Positions 27,289-39,025 of a stretch of 64,000 nt of DNA are shown here, piece after piece. A program made the translations under genes and the position numbers. Numbering within the stretch: position 1 is the first letter of the stretch; each line of letters starts with the position of its first letter. The DNA comes from Pseudomonas putida (GTDB taxonomy: Bacteria; Pseudomonadota; Gammaproteobacteria; Pseudomonadales; Pseudomonadaceae). Location: NCBI RefSeq assembly GCF_022627325.1, contig NZ_JAETZZ010000007.1:225641-289640 (forward strand). Direction: 5' to 3'. The notes below the pieces were generated by a model. The model was given only the letters and a program-made list of their open reading frames with translations. It was not told the DNA's origin and did no database searches.

Positions 27289-27349
27289 GCCGAGGGAATG
27301 ACTCGGCGTAACGACCTGCCAGGGTTGGCGCATTCATCGAGTGGCGCGC

Positions 27350-27378
27350 ATTATCCCGGTGCCGGGGTCATGTATCAA
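27350..27378 (-). promoter_or_regulatory. Sigma70 promoter of the aryl polyene operon
   Basis: Read on the minus strand: -35 TTGATA (27378-27373), exactly 17 bp spacer, -10 GATAAT (27355-27350); each box is 5/6 to consensus. It points into apeC, and start of transcription near 27343 is expected. No other comparable promoter was seen inside the operon. Confidence 0.7.
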
Positions 27379-27567
27379 TGCATAGTGGTTCAATCAGACA
27401 TTGCCTTCGTCTGGACATGACATACGCTGATCGCCGTGTACGCGGTTTCCGACAACCGGTCAGGGCAAGGTTGTCGGTCGGGAGGTGCACAACTTGAATG
27501 AAGAATGCTGGTCAACGCCGAGCGGGCGCCACATACTCGGGCATTCGTTGATACACGGAGGTCTCTC

Positions 27568-28341
27568 ATGCGGCGCGTGGTGTTCAATCAGAAAGGTGGC
27601 GTGGGCAAGTCGAGCATCGCTTGCAACCTGGCTGCGGTCAGCGCCAGCGACGGCTATCGGACCCTGCTGATCGACCTGGATGCCCAGGCCAACTCGACTC
27701 AGTACCTGACCGGCCTCACCGGCGAAGACATCCCCATGGGTATCGCCGACTTCTTCAAGCAAAGCCTCTCCAGCGGGCCGTTCAGCAAGAAGAACAAGGT
27801 CGATATCTACGAAACCCCGTTCGATAACCTGCATGTGGTCACCGCCACCTCGGAGCTGGCCGATTTGCAGCCCAAGCTCGAGGCCAAGCACAAGATCAAC
27901 AAGCTGCGTAAGTTGCTCGACGAGCTCGACGAGGATTACGAGCGGATCTACATCGATACCCCGCCTGCACTCAACTTCTATGCGGTATCTGCGCTGATTG
28001 CGGCAGATCGCGTGCTGATCCCCTTCGACTGCGACAGTTTTTCACGCCAGGCGCTGTACGGGCTGCTGGCTGAGATCGAAGAGTTGAAGGATGACCACAA
28101 CGAAGAGCTGGTGGTCGAGGGCATTGTCGTCAACCAGTTCCAGTCCCGCGCCAGCCTGCCCCAGCAAATGCTCGACGAACTGCTGGCCGAAGGGCTGCCG
28201 GTATTGCCGGTCTACCTGAGCAGTTCGGTGAAGATGCGCGAGTCGCACCACGCCAGCTTACCGCTGATTCACCTGGAGCCACGGCACAAGCTGACCCAAC
28301 AGTTCGTCGAGCTGCACTCGCTGCTCGAAGAAAACGCTTAA
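27568..28341 (+). CDS. Orphan ParA/MinD-family ATPase
   Basis: A 257-residue deviant-Walker ATPase. FNQKGGVGKSSIACNLA (residues 6-22) is the Walker A with the signature lysine, LLIDLDAQANST Walker A', and IYIDTPPALN Walker B. GGAGG ends 6 nt before the ATG at 27568. No parB gene or parS site accompanies it. Such orphans position cargo (chemoreceptor arrays, plasmids, cellulose machinery) or belong to conserved Pseudomonas loci of unknown role. It is divergent from the APE operon and its stop overlaps trxC, on the other strand, by 4 bp. Confidence 0.85.
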   Translation: MRRVVFNQKGGVGKSSIACNLAAVSASDGYRTLLIDLDAQANSTQYLTGLTGEDIPMGIADFFKQSLSSGPFSKKNKVDIYETPFDNLHVVTATSELADLQPKLEAKHKINKLRKLLDELDEDYERIYIDTPPALNFYAVSALIAADRVLIPFDCDSFSRQALYGLLAEIEELKDDHNEELVVEGIVVNQFQSRASLPQQMLDELLAEGLPVLPVYLSSSVKMRESHHASLPLIHLEPRHKLTQQFVELHSLLEENA

Positions 28342-28772
28342 ATCCCTTGGCTGCGTAGCCACTCCAGCAGCGACTGCAGTGGAAACGCGCCCGCCTGGCG
28401 GCTGACTTCGCGGCCGTTCTTGAACAGGATCAGGCTGGGAATCGAACGGATACCCAACTGGCCAGCAAGGGTGCGGTTGGCTTCGCTGTCGAGCTTGGCC
28501 AGGCGGCAGCGCCCCTCGAGTTGGCGGGCGGCCTGTTCGAAGGTGGGGGCGAAGGACTTGCAGGGGCCGCACCAGTCGGCCCAGACGTCGATCAGCAGCG
28601 GCAGGTCGCCTTTGATCTGGCTGGCGTAGTTGCGTTCGTTGAGTTCGAACGACTGGCCCAACAGCACCTGCTGTTTGCAGCGGCCGCATTTAGGCGCATC
28701 GCCCAGGCGGGTGGCAGGCAGGCGGTTGAGGCCGTCGCAGTGGGGGCAGGGGATTAGCAACGAGTCGGACAT
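28338..28772 (-). CDS. trxC: Thioredoxin 2 (zinc-binding)
   Basis: A 144-residue thioredoxin with an N-terminal zinc module: Cys9-Cys12 (CPHC) and Cys29-Cys32 (CGRC). The redox site is Trp67-Cys-Gly-Pro-Cys71, and the cis-proline is in IRSIPSLILF. The zinc module distinguishes TrxC from TrxA; the enterobacterial protein is induced by oxidative stress. It converges with the parA-like gene (4-bp overlap of stops). Confidence 0.95.
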   Translation of the reverse strand: MSDSLLIPCPHCDGLNRLPATRLGDAPKCGRCKQQVLLGQSFELNERNYASQIKGDLPLLIDVWADWCGPCKSFAPTFEQAARQLEGRCRLAKLDSEANRTLAGQLGIRSIPSLILFKNGREVSRQAGAFPLQSLLEWLRSQGI

Positions 28773-28814
28773 AGGGTTTCCTTGTGGTGTTTGGTCAAGC
28801 CCTGTCGCCAGCCA

Positions 28815-30284
<1,470 letters not shown>

Positions 30285-30320
30285 CTAGGGTTCAGCACAG
30301 AATAAAGCATTCGAGCCGTA

Positions 30321-33300
30321 TCAGGCCGGCGCAGTGCCATCGGGTTTTGGTTGTTCCACGGGAATCAGCTGCTGCTTGCCGCCTTTGGTGTCCATCAGGA
30401 ACACCTCGACCTGGCGTACCGAGATCTTGATGTTATGCGCCTTGAACTCACGGTTGATGTAGCGGTTGATCTCGTCCAGCGTCGGGTTGCGGTCGCCCAG
30501 GTCGCGTACGTGCATGCGCAGTTCGTGGTCCAGCGAGCTCTCGCCGAAGTTGAGGAAATACACCAGCGGTTCCGGGTCTTTGAGCACCCGTGGATTTTCA
30601 TGGGCGCCCTTGAGCAGCAGGTCGCGCACCAGGTCCAGGTCGGAGCCGTAGTCGATGCCCAGTTTCAGCGTGACGCGGGTGACCGTGTCGGTCAGCGACC
30701 AGTTGATCAGTTGGCCGGTGATGAAGGTCTTGTTGGGGACGATGATGTCCTTGCGGTCGAAGTCGGTAATGGTAGTGGCGCGGATGCGGATCTTGCTCAC
30801 GGTGCCGGACAGGTTGCCGATGGTGATGGTGTCGCCGATGCGCACTGGGCGTTCGAACAGGATCATGATGCCGGAGATGAAGTTGGCGAAGATCTCCTGC
30901 ATGCCGAAACCCAGCCCGACCGACAGCGCTGCCACCAGCCACTGCAGCTTGTCCCAGCTCACGCCGAGGGTCGACAGGGTACTGACGATGCCTATACCGA
31001 CGATGGTGTACGACAGCAGCGTGGTGGTGGCGTAGGCGCTGCCTTGGGCCAGGTTCAGCCGCGACAGCACCAGCACCTCCAGCAAGCCCGGCAAGTTGCC
31101 GGCCAGGGCGAAGGTGATGCCGACGATCACCAGCGCACCGAGCAGGTCGCCGAGGCTGATCGGCACCATGCTGGCGGCCGTGCCGGTGCCGCTGGTGTAT
31201 TCGTACAGGGTGAAGTTGTTGAGGTAGGCGAACACCGTGATCAAGTCCGCCCACACCCAGTACAGGCCGGCAATGAAGCCACCGAGCAAGGCCAGGCGGA
31301 TCAGGCGCAACGACTGCTGGTTGACCTGCTCGATGTCCAGCGTCGGCTCTTCGGTGATGACTTCGCCGTCCAGGCCTTCCTTGGCGGCCGCGCGCTTGCT
31401 CAGCGCACGCTGGTAGGCCAGGCGCCGTGCGGCAACCGATAGGCCACGTACGAATGCTGCCTCGATCACCAACCAGAACATCAGCAGGTAAAGGGTGTAG
31501 ATCAGCCGGTCGGTGAGCTTCAGTGCGGTGTAGTAATAGCCAAAGCAGACCGCAACGAACAAGGCGATTGGCAACGCCGTGAAGGCCAGCCCGACGGCCC
31601 GGCGGAACAGCGAAGCGTCGCGGTGCGCGGGGCTGCTCAGCAGCAGGCGGCTGAGCAGCCAGGCCATGAGTGCGTAACAGGTCAGCACAACGCCGATGCC
31701 CAGCACATCGTCGGCCAGTGCCGACGGCTGGTGCTCGGCCACTGCCACCACGCCGACCAGCGCCAGCACGACGGTACCCAGCCGGCGCACCCAGCCGCGC
31801 AGGAACTCGACTTGCGGTTTGTGCCAGCGGAAGTGGATTTCCGCCACCCCTCCTGGGGCGAGAATGCGGTAGGCGGTGTAGAACACGAGCCAGGCCTGGG
31901 CCAGTTGCCAGAGCGCGGAGCCAAGGTTGGCGTTTTGCCCACGGGCGTCGATCTGCAGGGCATAGCTGCACAGGGCAAGGCCCAGGCTCACTGGCATCGC
32001 CAGGAGAATGTTGATCAGGATCGCCTGGGGCGTGTGCCACTGGCTGTCACGGCGGAAATGGCCGATATCCTGGTGCACCTTGTTCAACCGTTGGTAGAGG
32101 TATTTACGGCGCCACAGCAGGGCACCGATCACCAGCAGCAATGGCAGGAAAAGCAATGGGCGCTGGCTCAGCCCGTCGCCCAGCTCCTTCAGGCCAGAGC
32201 CCCAGGGCAGGTCTGAGACCTGTTTGGCAAAGCGCTCCGGCACCGTCTTCAACCAGTCCCAATCCAGCGGCTTGTTGCTCGGGATCCAGAACATCTGCTC
32301 GTCGAGCGTGGTGCGCAGGCCTTGCGCGGTGCTGAGCAACTGCTTCTGGTTGAGCTGCAGGGTGATCGATTCGTTGAGCAGCGCCGACAGCTCGCGGTTA
32401 AGGCGTTCAAGCAGGTCGCTGCGGGTGATCGCAACCTCCAGCAGGGCCTTGCGCAAGGCTGGGGTGACGTCTTGCTGCGGCTGGTTGGCCAGCAGTTTGT
32501 CGACATAGGTCACCGGGCTGCTCATCTGCTCGCGCTGCTGGTTGATCTCGAACTGGTACAGACGGATGTCAGCGATCTGGTCCGCCAGGTCACGGTCGAG
32601 CTTCAGGTGCGGCAGGGCCTGCTTCTGCTTGTAGAGGATCTTCGACAGCAACAGGCTGCCCTTGAGCACGCTGATCTGCTCGTCCAGGGCTTGATCGGCC
32701 TGGGTCAGGCTGTCGAGCTGCTGTTTGGTGCGCAGGTTCTGCTGGGTCAATTCGTTGAGGCGGTCGGTGCTTTTGAGCAGGTAGTCGGAAAGCTTGAGGT
32801 TGGCTGCGCTTTCGCTGGCCAGCAGGCTGCTGCCGCCAGCCTTCTGCGCTTCGATCGACTGTTGGGTTACGGTTTGCTGGGACTGGGCCAGGCGCTTCTC
32901 GTTGATCAGCGTCTGCAGGTCCTGGATTTCCTGTTCCAGACGTGCGGTGCGTTCGATCAGCAGGTCGTGGCGGGCGTTGCCCAGGTCTTGCAGCAGGCCG
33001 TTGCCGGCCAGTTCCTGGCGGCGCAGCAGGGTCAGGGCATTGAGCGAGGCCAGTTCGGCACTGAGTTGGTTGCGCTGGTCGGCATTGATCGATTTGCCGC
33101 CATCCTTGCCGCTCTTGAGGATGGTGTTGATTTGCTGGCTGCGTGTCTGGTTGTTGCTGATCTCGGCCTGGGCGCGCTCGGGGCGGGTCTGGGAATTGAT
33201 GATCAGGCTGTTGGCATCGGACAGCGCTTTTTGCAGCTCACCCTGCAGCGTGTTGCGTTCGCTGAGCATCTGCTCGAGCTGCGGCACGCTCAGGCTGGCG

Positions 33301-33629
33301 TAGCGTTGAGCCACCGGTTGTGGCTTGCTGGCTTTGAGCTTGGCCAGTTCTTTCTGGCTGTCGCTGGTCTCTTTGGGCGCGTCAGCCAGCTGTTGCTTGA
33401 GCTCGGCAAGCCTCTTCTCGCTATCTTCCTTGTTGGCAAGCAGGCTCAGGGTTTGTTCGAGCACCTGCTGCAAGGCCTTCTGATCGGCCTCCGGGAGTTT
33501 GCGTTCGGCGATCTTGTCGAGGCTGTTCTGAATGCTGGCAGCGCTCGGAGCTTCGGCCGCAGCAGCGGCGAACGGCAGGGACAGGCACAACCCGAGCAGG
33601 GCTGTGCGAAGGTACACGCGCAGGGACAT
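30321..33629 (-). CDS. mscK: Large mechanosensitive channel, MscK/KefA family
   Basis: An 1102-residue MscS-superfamily channel. A signal peptide (residues 1-25, ending AAAAAEA) is followed by a long, Gln/Leu-rich, coiled-coil periplasmic domain (25-480). About ten membrane helices follow (490-870). The pore helix and MscS beta domain run from about 900: GLGFGMQEIFANFISGI, PVRIGDTITIGNLSGTVSKI and IIVPNKTFITGQLINWS. It opens on membrane tension to release solutes at hypo-osmotic shock. KefA-type length and layout fit, though MscK and YjeP/MscM are hard to tell apart without alignment. Confidence 0.88.
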   Translation of the reverse strand: MSLRVYLRTALLGLCLSLPFAAAAAEAPSAASIQNSLDKIAERKLPEADQKALQQVLEQTLSLLANKEDSEKRLAELKQQLADAPKETSDSQKELAKLKASKPQPVAQRYASLSVPQLEQMLSERNTLQGELQKALSDANSLIINSQTRPERAQAEISNNQTRSQQINTILKSGKDGGKSINADQRNQLSAELASLNALTLLRRQELAGNGLLQDLGNARHDLLIERTARLEQEIQDLQTLINEKRLAQSQQTVTQQSIEAQKAGGSSLLASESAANLKLSDYLLKSTDRLNELTQQNLRTKQQLDSLTQADQALDEQISVLKGSLLLSKILYKQKQALPHLKLDRDLADQIADIRLYQFEINQQREQMSSPVTYVDKLLANQPQQDVTPALRKALLEVAITRSDLLERLNRELSALLNESITLQLNQKQLLSTAQGLRTTLDEQMFWIPSNKPLDWDWLKTVPERFAKQVSDLPWGSGLKELGDGLSQRPLLFLPLLLVIGALLWRRKYLYQRLNKVHQDIGHFRRDSQWHTPQAILINILLAMPVSLGLALCSYALQIDARGQNANLGSALWQLAQAWLVFYTAYRILAPGGVAEIHFRWHKPQVEFLRGWVRRLGTVVLALVGVVAVAEHQPSALADDVLGIGVVLTCYALMAWLLSRLLLSSPAHRDASLFRRAVGLAFTALPIALFVAVCFGYYYTALKLTDRLIYTLYLLMFWLVIEAAFVRGLSVAARRLAYQRALSKRAAAKEGLDGEVITEEPTLDIEQVNQQSLRLIRLALLGGFIAGLYWVWADLITVFAYLNNFTLYEYTSGTGTAASMVPISLGDLLGALVIVGITFALAGNLPGLLEVLVLSRLNLAQGSAYATTTLLSYTIVGIGIVSTLSTLGVSWDKLQWLVAALSVGLGFGMQEIFANFISGIMILFERPVRIGDTITIGNLSGTVSKIRIRATTITDFDRKDIIVPNKTFITGQLINWSLTDTVTRVTLKLGIDYGSDLDLVRDLLLKGAHENPRVLKDPEPLVYFLNFGESSLDHELRMHVRDLGDRNPTLDEINRYINREFKAHNIKISVRQVEVFLMDTKGGKQQLIPVEQPKPDGTAPA

Positions 33630-33664
33630 AGGCAGACTACTTATGGATCATGCAGAAACGAAGT

Positions 33665-35407
33665 TTAGAGGAACAATCCTGGTCCGGGTCGCGTTCCTTC
33701 GGGGAATCTGACGCCCACTTTCTGGATCTTGTTCCCGTCCATGGTCGCCACGGTCCAAATCGTGCCGTGCCATTCCACCTGATCGCCCACTACTGGAGCG
33801 CCCCCGACCTTCTGTCGGATGAACTGCGCCAGTGGCATTTTCGCGTCCAGGCCGTCGAGTTTCAGGCCGTAAAGGGCTGCCACCGCGCCCAGTTCGGCAT
33901 CGCCTTCGAGCACGAAATCGCCGAAAAAGCGCAGGTCCAGGCCGCGTTGCGGGGCCTGGCTGAACAGCTTGCCCAATGCGGGCAGGTTGTGTTCGTGGCC
34001 GATCACGCACAGCATGTCGCCGACTTCGAGTACGGTACTGCCGGAGGGGTGCAATAACTGTTCGCCACGGAACAGTGCGGCAATACGGGTGCCCTCGGGC
34101 ATCTTCAATTCGCGCAGGGCGGCACCAATGCACCACTTTTCCGCGCCCAGGCGATAGACGAACAACTCCCACTCGCTGGTAACGTGCACTTCGAGCGCGG
34201 ACCGTGAGATCGGTGCCGGGTCCGGTGGTACCGTGACTTTCAACAGCTTGGCCATCCACGGCAGGCTGGTGCCCTGCACCAGCAGCGATACCAGCACGAT
34301 GAAGAATGCCAGGTTGAAGAACAGTTGCGCGTCAGGTAGCCCCGCCATCAGCGGGAACACCGCAAGGATGATGGGTACCGCGCCACGCAGGCCGACCCAG
34401 GAAATGAAGGCTTTCTCGCGGCCATGGAAGGCCTTGAACGGCAGCAGTGCGGCCACCACCGACAGCGGCCGCGCGATCAGGATCATCCACAGCGCCAGGC
34501 CCAGTGCGGGCAGGGCGATCGGCAGCAGGTCGTGCGGTGTTACCAGCAGCCCCAGCACCAGGAACATGCCGATCTGGGCGAGCCAGGCCATGCCGTCGAG
34601 CATGTGCAGGATGCCGTGGCGGCTGCGGATGGGTTTGTTGCCCAGCACCAGGCCGCACAGGTAAACGGCAAGGAAGCCGCTGCCGTGCAGGGCGTTGGTC
34701 AGCGAGAACACCGCCAAACCGCCAGCGATGACCAGAATCGGGTAGAGGCCGCCGGCCAGGTTGATCCGGTTGACCAGTTGCAGCATCAGCCAGCCACCGC
34801 CCAGCCCCAACAGCCCACCGATGCCGAATTCGCGCAGCAAGTGCCCCAGCAGGCTCCAGTGCAGGCCGGTCTGGCTGCTGGCGATCATCTCGATCAGGGT
34901 GACGGTGAGGAACACGGCCATGGGATCGTTGCTGCCCGATTCGATTTCCAGCGTCGCCGTGACCCGTTCGTTCAGGCCTTTGCCGCCAAGCAGTGAGAAC
35001 ACCGCCGCGGCGTCGGTGGAGCCGACGATGGCACCGATCAGCAGGCCCTGGATGAGGCTCAGGTCAAACAGCCAGGCCGCGACCAGGCCGGTGAGGGCGG
35101 TGGTGATCATCACGCCGATGGTGGCCAGCGACAATGCCGGCCACAGGGCTACGCGGAAGCTCGCTACCCGCGTGCGCAGGCCGCCGTCGAGCAGGATCAC
35201 CGCCAGCGCCAGGTTGCCCACCAGGTAGGCGGTCGGGTAGTTGTTGAAGATGATGCCGCCACCGTCCACGCCGGCGAGCATGCCCACCGCGAGGATGATG
35301 ACCAGGATTGGAATGCCAAGGCGCGACGACAGCGAGCTGACCAGGATGCTTGCGCCCACCAGCAATGCGCCGATCAAGAACAGGCTGTTGATGGTGCTTG
35401 CATCCAA
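33665..35407 (-). CDS. nhaP2: K+/H+ antiporter NhaP2 (CvrA)
   Basis: A 580-residue CPA1 antiporter. About 13 helices cover residues 8-390, with the ion-site Asp pair in [13 protein letters not shown] and [13 protein letters not shown] TrkA-C domain (about 405-490) and a C-terminal CorC/HlyC-like domain (510-575) regulate it. The start is a TTG at 35407 ([13 protein letters not shown]) with GGAG 9 nt upstream; it gives the length and N-terminus of known homologues, which begin MDA, while the longer frame does not. It exports K+ during hyperosmotic or alkaline recovery. Next to mscK, it fits an ion-homeostasis locus. Confidence 0.92.
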   Translation of the reverse strand: MDASTINSLFLIGALLVGASILVSSLSSRLGIPILVIILAVGMLAGVDGGGIIFNNYPTAYLVGNLALAVILLDGGLRTRVASFRVALWPALSLATIGVMITTALTGLVAAWLFDLSLIQGLLIGAIVGSTDAAAVFSLLGGKGLNERVTATLEIESGSNDPMAVFLTVTLIEMIASSQTGLHWSLLGHLLREFGIGGLLGLGGGWLMLQLVNRINLAGGLYPILVIAGGLAVFSLTNALHGSGFLAVYLCGLVLGNKPIRSRHGILHMLDGMAWLAQIGMFLVLGLLVTPHDLLPIALPALGLALWMILIARPLSVVAALLPFKAFHGREKAFISWVGLRGAVPIILAVFPLMAGLPDAQLFFNLAFFIVLVSLLVQGTSLPWMAKLLKVTVPPDPAPISRSALEVHVTSEWELFVYRLGAEKWCIGAALRELKMPEGTRIAALFRGEQLLHPSGSTVLEVGDMLCVIGHEHNLPALGKLFSQAPQRGLDLRFFGDFVLEGDAELGAVAALYGLKLDGLDAKMPLAQFIRQKVGGAPVVGDQVEWHGTIWTVATMDGNKIQKVGVRFPEGTRPGPGLFL

Positions 35408-35529
35408 AGGCAGGTACTCCGGGATAACGCGGGGAAGAGGACTCGATAGCTTTGAAGAACTAGCAGGTCGCGTGCCAATCGATTCTAACCTGATGAATTG
35501 GCAGCATGTAAAGCGTTTCTGCAGATGTA

Positions 35530-35557
35530 GAAAAGGCACCCCGAAGAGTGCCTTTTC
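35530..35557 (-). terminator. Terminator downstream of betA
   Basis: A 10-bp perfect stem GAAAAGGCAC / GTGCCTTTTC with an 8-nt loop; on the minus strand it ends in a T-rich tract. It lies 88 bp past the betA stop and also bounds the region upstream of nhaP2. Confidence 0.8.
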
Positions 35558-35578
35558 CTGCGTTGCGCCTGCGCGCCT

Positions 35579-35615
35579 CAGCGCCGGCAAGCCGGCTCCC
35601 GCAGGGGGCGGCGGT
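35579..35615. repeat. REP palindrome
   Basis: CAGCGCCGGCAAGCCGGCTC core with the GCCGGC-AA-GCCGGC hairpin, followed by CCGCAGGGGGCGGCGG. Same family as the copies at 6659 and 9705. Confidence 0.7.
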
Positions 35616-35645
35616 ATTGCCGCTGATGGCGCAAGTGGGGGCAGG

Positions 35646-37337
35646 TCAGGCCTGCTTCACTTCACGCATCGGCTTGCCCTTGACCGGCGCACCGTTGGCC
35701 ACGTAGTACTTGGCAGTGCTGCGCGGCAGCGGCTTGCGGTTGCGGATCTTGTCCGAGATTTTCTCGGCGATCATGATGGTGGTGGCGTTGAGGTTGCCGG
35801 TGATGATGATCGGCATGATCGACGCATCCACCACACGCAGGCCCTGCATGCCGTGCACGCGGCCTTCGCCATCGACCACCGCCATCTCGTCGGTCCCCAT
35901 CTTGCAGGAGCAGGACGGGTGGAAGGCGGTTTCGGCGTGCTCGCGGATGAACTTGTCCAGTTCTTCGTCCGTCTGCACGTGCGCGCCAGGGCTGATTTCA
36001 CGGCCACGGTAGGGGTCCAGCGCTGGCTGGGCCATGATTTCGCGCGTCAGCCGGATACCGTCACGGAACTCCTGCCAGTCCTGCTCGGTGGCCATGTAGT
36101 TGAACAGGATGCTCGGGTGCTGGCGCGGGTCCTTGGACTTGACCTGGACGCGGCCACGGCTAGGCGAACGCATCGAGCCCATGTGCGCCTGGAAACCGTG
36201 TTCCTTCACGCCATTGGAGCCGTTGTAGTTAATCGCGACCGGCAGGAAGTGGTACTGAATGTTCGGCCATTCGAATTCAGGGCGAGTACGGATAAAGCCG
36301 CCTGCCTCGAACTGGTTGCTGGCGCCGATACCGGTGCCCTTGAACAGCCACTCGGCACCGATGGCAGGCTGGTTCCACCACAGCAACGACGGGTACAGCG
36401 ACACCGGCTGGGTGCAGGCGTACTGCAGGTACAACTCAAGGTGATCCTGCAGGTTTTCGCCGACGCCCGGCAGGTCGTGCACGACCGGGATGTCGAGGCT
36501 TTCCAGCAGGGCCCGCGGGCCGACGCCGGAGCGCTGCAGCAGCTGCGGCGAGGCGATGGCGCCGGAGCTGACGATGACTTCCTTGCGGGCACGGGCCTCG
36601 ACGCGCTCTTCGCTGTCGCCGACCAGGTAGGTCACGCCAACGGCGCGCTTGCCTTCGAACAGCACGCGATCGCTCAGGGCGTGGGTGACGATGGTCAGGT
36701 TCGGGCGCTTCTTGGCCTGGTCCAGGTAGCCGCGGGCGGTGCTGGAGCGGCGGCCGTTCTTGGTCACCGAGCGGTCCATCGGGCCGAAGCCTTCCTGCTG
36801 GTAGCCGTTCAGGTCTTCCGTGCGTGGGTAACCGGCCTGTACGCCGGCCTCGACCATGGCGTTGAACAGCGGGTTGTTGCCCGCTTTGGGGGTGGCAACG
36901 CTGAGCGGGCCTTCGCCGCCGTGGTAGTCGTTGGGGCCGATGTCACGGGTTTCTGCCTTGCGGAAGTACGGCAGGCAGTCCAGGTAAGCCCAGTCTTCCA
37001 GGCCTGGTAGCTTCGCCCAGCCGTCGAAGTCCAAGGCGTTACCGCGGATGTAGCACATGCCGTTGATCAGCGAGGAGCCACCCAGGCCCTTGCCGCGGCC
37101 ACATTCCATGCGGCGGCCGTCCATGTGCGGCTCCGGGTCGGTCTCGTAGGCCCAGTTGTAGCGGCGGCCCTGCAGCGGGAATGCCAGGGCAGCCGGCATC
37201 TGGGTGCGGAAATCGAGGCGGTAGTCGGGGCCACCGGCTTCCAGCAGCAGGACGGTGACGCCGGCGTCTTCGGTCAGGCGAGTGGCCAGGGTGTTACCGG
37301 CCGAGCCGGCACCAACGATGATGTAATCGTATTCCAT
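35646..37337 (-). CDS. betA: Choline dehydrogenase
   Basis: A membrane-associated GMC flavoprotein of 563 residues that oxidises choline to betaine aldehyde, and the aldehyde further. [11 protein letters not shown] (residues 5-15) binds the FAD ADP moiety, [14 protein letters not shown] is the GMC signature 1 and [17 protein letters not shown] signature 2. The C-terminus has [23 protein letters not shown] with the active-site histidine region [11 protein letters not shown] nearby. GGAGGAAG precedes the ATG at 37337. It is the last gene of betI-betB-betA, separated from betB by heptad element B. Confidence 0.97.
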   Translation of the reverse strand: MEYDYIIVGAGSAGNTLATRLTEDAGVTVLLLEAGGPDYRLDFRTQMPAALAFPLQGRRYNWAYETDPEPHMDGRRMECGRGKGLGGSSLINGMCYIRGNALDFDGWAKLPGLEDWAYLDCLPYFRKAETRDIGPNDYHGGEGPLSVATPKAGNNPLFNAMVEAGVQAGYPRTEDLNGYQQEGFGPMDRSVTKNGRRSSTARGYLDQAKKRPNLTIVTHALSDRVLFEGKRAVGVTYLVGDSEERVEARARKEVIVSSGAIASPQLLQRSGVGPRALLESLDIPVVHDLPGVGENLQDHLELYLQYACTQPVSLYPSLLWWNQPAIGAEWLFKGTGIGASNQFEAGGFIRTRPEFEWPNIQYHFLPVAINYNGSNGVKEHGFQAHMGSMRSPSRGRVQVKSKDPRQHPSILFNYMATEQDWQEFRDGIRLTREIMAQPALDPYRGREISPGAHVQTDEELDKFIREHAETAFHPSCSCKMGTDEMAVVDGEGRVHGMQGLRVVDASIMPIIITGNLNATTIMIAEKISDKIRNRKPLPRSTAKYYVANGAPVKGKPMREVKQA

Positions 37338-37354
37338 GGGGCTTCCTCCGGAAG

Positions 37355-37510
37355 CAGCTGCGAGCTTCAAACGGCAAACTGTAAGTAAAGGCAGCCGTGG
37401 GAAACTCGCGGATGGATGAGCCTGCAAGGGCCGGTGGCGTTACGCCGACCGGCTCTTTCTTGCAGCTTGCAGCTTGCAGCTTGCAGCTTGCAGCTTGCAG
37501 CTTGCCGCTG
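37355..37510. repeat. Inverted heptad element, copy B (betB-betA gap)
   Basis: The left arm 37355-37385 is CAG plus four degenerate NNNCAAG units (CTGCGAG, CTTCAAA, CGGCAAA, CTGTAAG). The right arm 37459-37510 is expanded: six identical CTTGCAG heptads, one CTTGCCG, then CTG. The 73-nt centre includes the hairpin-forming GCCGGTGGCGTTACGCCGACCGGC. In the direction of bet transcription the expanded arm starts 4 nt after the betB stop. Confidence 0.85.
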
Positions 37511-37514
37511 TTTG

Positions 37515-38987
37515 TCAGAAGACCGACGCGTAGCCGCCCAGTTCGACCTGAACCGACTTGATGCGCGTGTACTGAGCCAGCGAGCTGACGCCGTTTTCAC
37601 GGCCGACGCCCGACTGCTTGTAGCCACCGACCGGCATTTCGGCCGGCGATTCACCCCAGGCGTTGATCCAGCAGATGCCGGCTTCGAGCTTGTGGATGAT
37701 GCGGTGGGCGCGGGTGATGTCGTTGGTGCACACGCCTGCGGCCAAGCCGTATTCGGTGTCATTGGCGCGGCGGATGACTTCTTCTTCGGTTTCGTAGGTG
37801 AGGATGCTCATCACCGGGCCGAAGATTTCTTCCTTGACGATGGTCATGTCGTCGGTGCAATCGGTGAACACGGTCGGGGCCACGAAGGCGCCCTTGGCGA
37901 AATCACCTTCGGTCAGACGCTCGCCGCCACACAGCACGCGGGCACCTTCTTGCTTGCCCTTGGCGATGTAGCCCAGCACGCTTTCCATGTGCTGGAAGCT
38001 GACCAGCGGGCCGAAGTTGGTGTTTTCGTCTTCCGGGTTGCCGGCGCGAATGCGGGCAACGCGCTCGGCGATCTTGGCTTCGAAGGCCGCTTTCATCTGG
38101 GCTGGGATGAACACGCGGGTGCCGTTGGTGCAGACCTGGCCGGAGCTGTAGAAGTTGGCCATCATGGCGATGTCGGCGGCCTTGTCCAGGTCGGCATCGG
38201 CGCAGATGATCAGCGGCGACTTGCCGCCCAGCTCCATGGTGACTTCCTTGAGCGAGGAGCTCGAAGCGCTGGCCATGACCTTCTTGCCGGTGGTGGTGCC
38301 GCCGGTGAAAGAGACTTTCTCGATGCGCGGGTGTTCGGTCAGCCAGGTGCCGACTTCGCGGCCGCTGCCGGTCAGGACGTTGAACACGCCGTCCGGCAGG
38401 CCGGCTTCGGTGTAGATCTCGGCCAGCTTCAGGGTGGTCAGCGAGGTGACTTCCGAAGGCTTGAAGATCATCGCGTTGCCAGCGGCCAGGGCTGGGGCGG
38501 ACTTCCACAGGGCGATCTGGATCGGGTAGTTCCAGGCGCCGATACCGACGGTCACGCCCAGCGGCTCGCGGCGGGTGTAGACGAACGAGCTTTCACGCAG
38601 CGGAATCTGCTCGCCTTCGATGGCCGGTACCAGGCCTGCGTAGTATTCCAGTACGTCGGCGCCGGTGACGATGTCGACATAGCGGGTTTCGGAGTACGAC
38701 TTGCCGGTGTCCAGGGTTTCCAGCATGGCCAGCTCGTCGTTGCGCTCACGCAGGATGTCGACGGCACGGCGCAGGATACGCGAACGCTGCATGGCAGTCA
38801 TTGCGGCCCAGACTTTCTGACCGCGCTCGGCGCTTTCGACGGCTTTCTCGACGTCGGCCTCAGTGGCGCGCTGAACGTGGGCCAGAACTTCGCCGGTCGC
38901 CGGGTTGATGGCTTCGAAGGTGGCATCGCTGCCAGCGTCGACATAACCGCCGTCGATGTAGAGTTTTTGCGTTCCGAAACGGGCCAT
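37515..38987 (-). CDS. betB: Betaine aldehyde dehydrogenase
   Basis: A 490-residue NAD(P)-dependent aldehyde dehydrogenase that converts betaine aldehyde to glycine betaine. ELGGKSPLI holds the general-base Glu and [13 protein letters not shown] the catalytic Cys. [13 protein letters not shown] is the cofactor loop. The start [17 protein letters not shown] at 38987 follows GAGGAC and equals the family start. It lies 38 bp behind betI and upstream of betA in one transcription unit. Confidence 0.97.
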   Translation of the reverse strand: MARFGTQKLYIDGGYVDAGSDATFEAINPATGEVLAHVQRATEADVEKAVESAERGQKVWAAMTAMQRSRILRRAVDILRERNDELAMLETLDTGKSYSETRYVDIVTGADVLEYYAGLVPAIEGEQIPLRESSFVYTRREPLGVTVGIGAWNYPIQIALWKSAPALAAGNAMIFKPSEVTSLTTLKLAEIYTEAGLPDGVFNVLTGSGREVGTWLTEHPRIEKVSFTGGTTTGKKVMASASSSSLKEVTMELGGKSPLIICADADLDKAADIAMMANFYSSGQVCTNGTRVFIPAQMKAAFEAKIAERVARIRAGNPEDENTNFGPLVSFQHMESVLGYIAKGKQEGARVLCGGERLTEGDFAKGAFVAPTVFTDCTDDMTIVKEEIFGPVMSILTYETEEEVIRRANDTEYGLAAGVCTNDITRAHRIIHKLEAGICWINAWGESPAEMPVGGYKQSGVGRENGVSSLAQYTRIKSVQVELGGYASVF

Positions 38988-39025
38988 AGTGTCCTCGCAA
39001 GTGCAGTGTGTGAGTGGCTTTCGCG

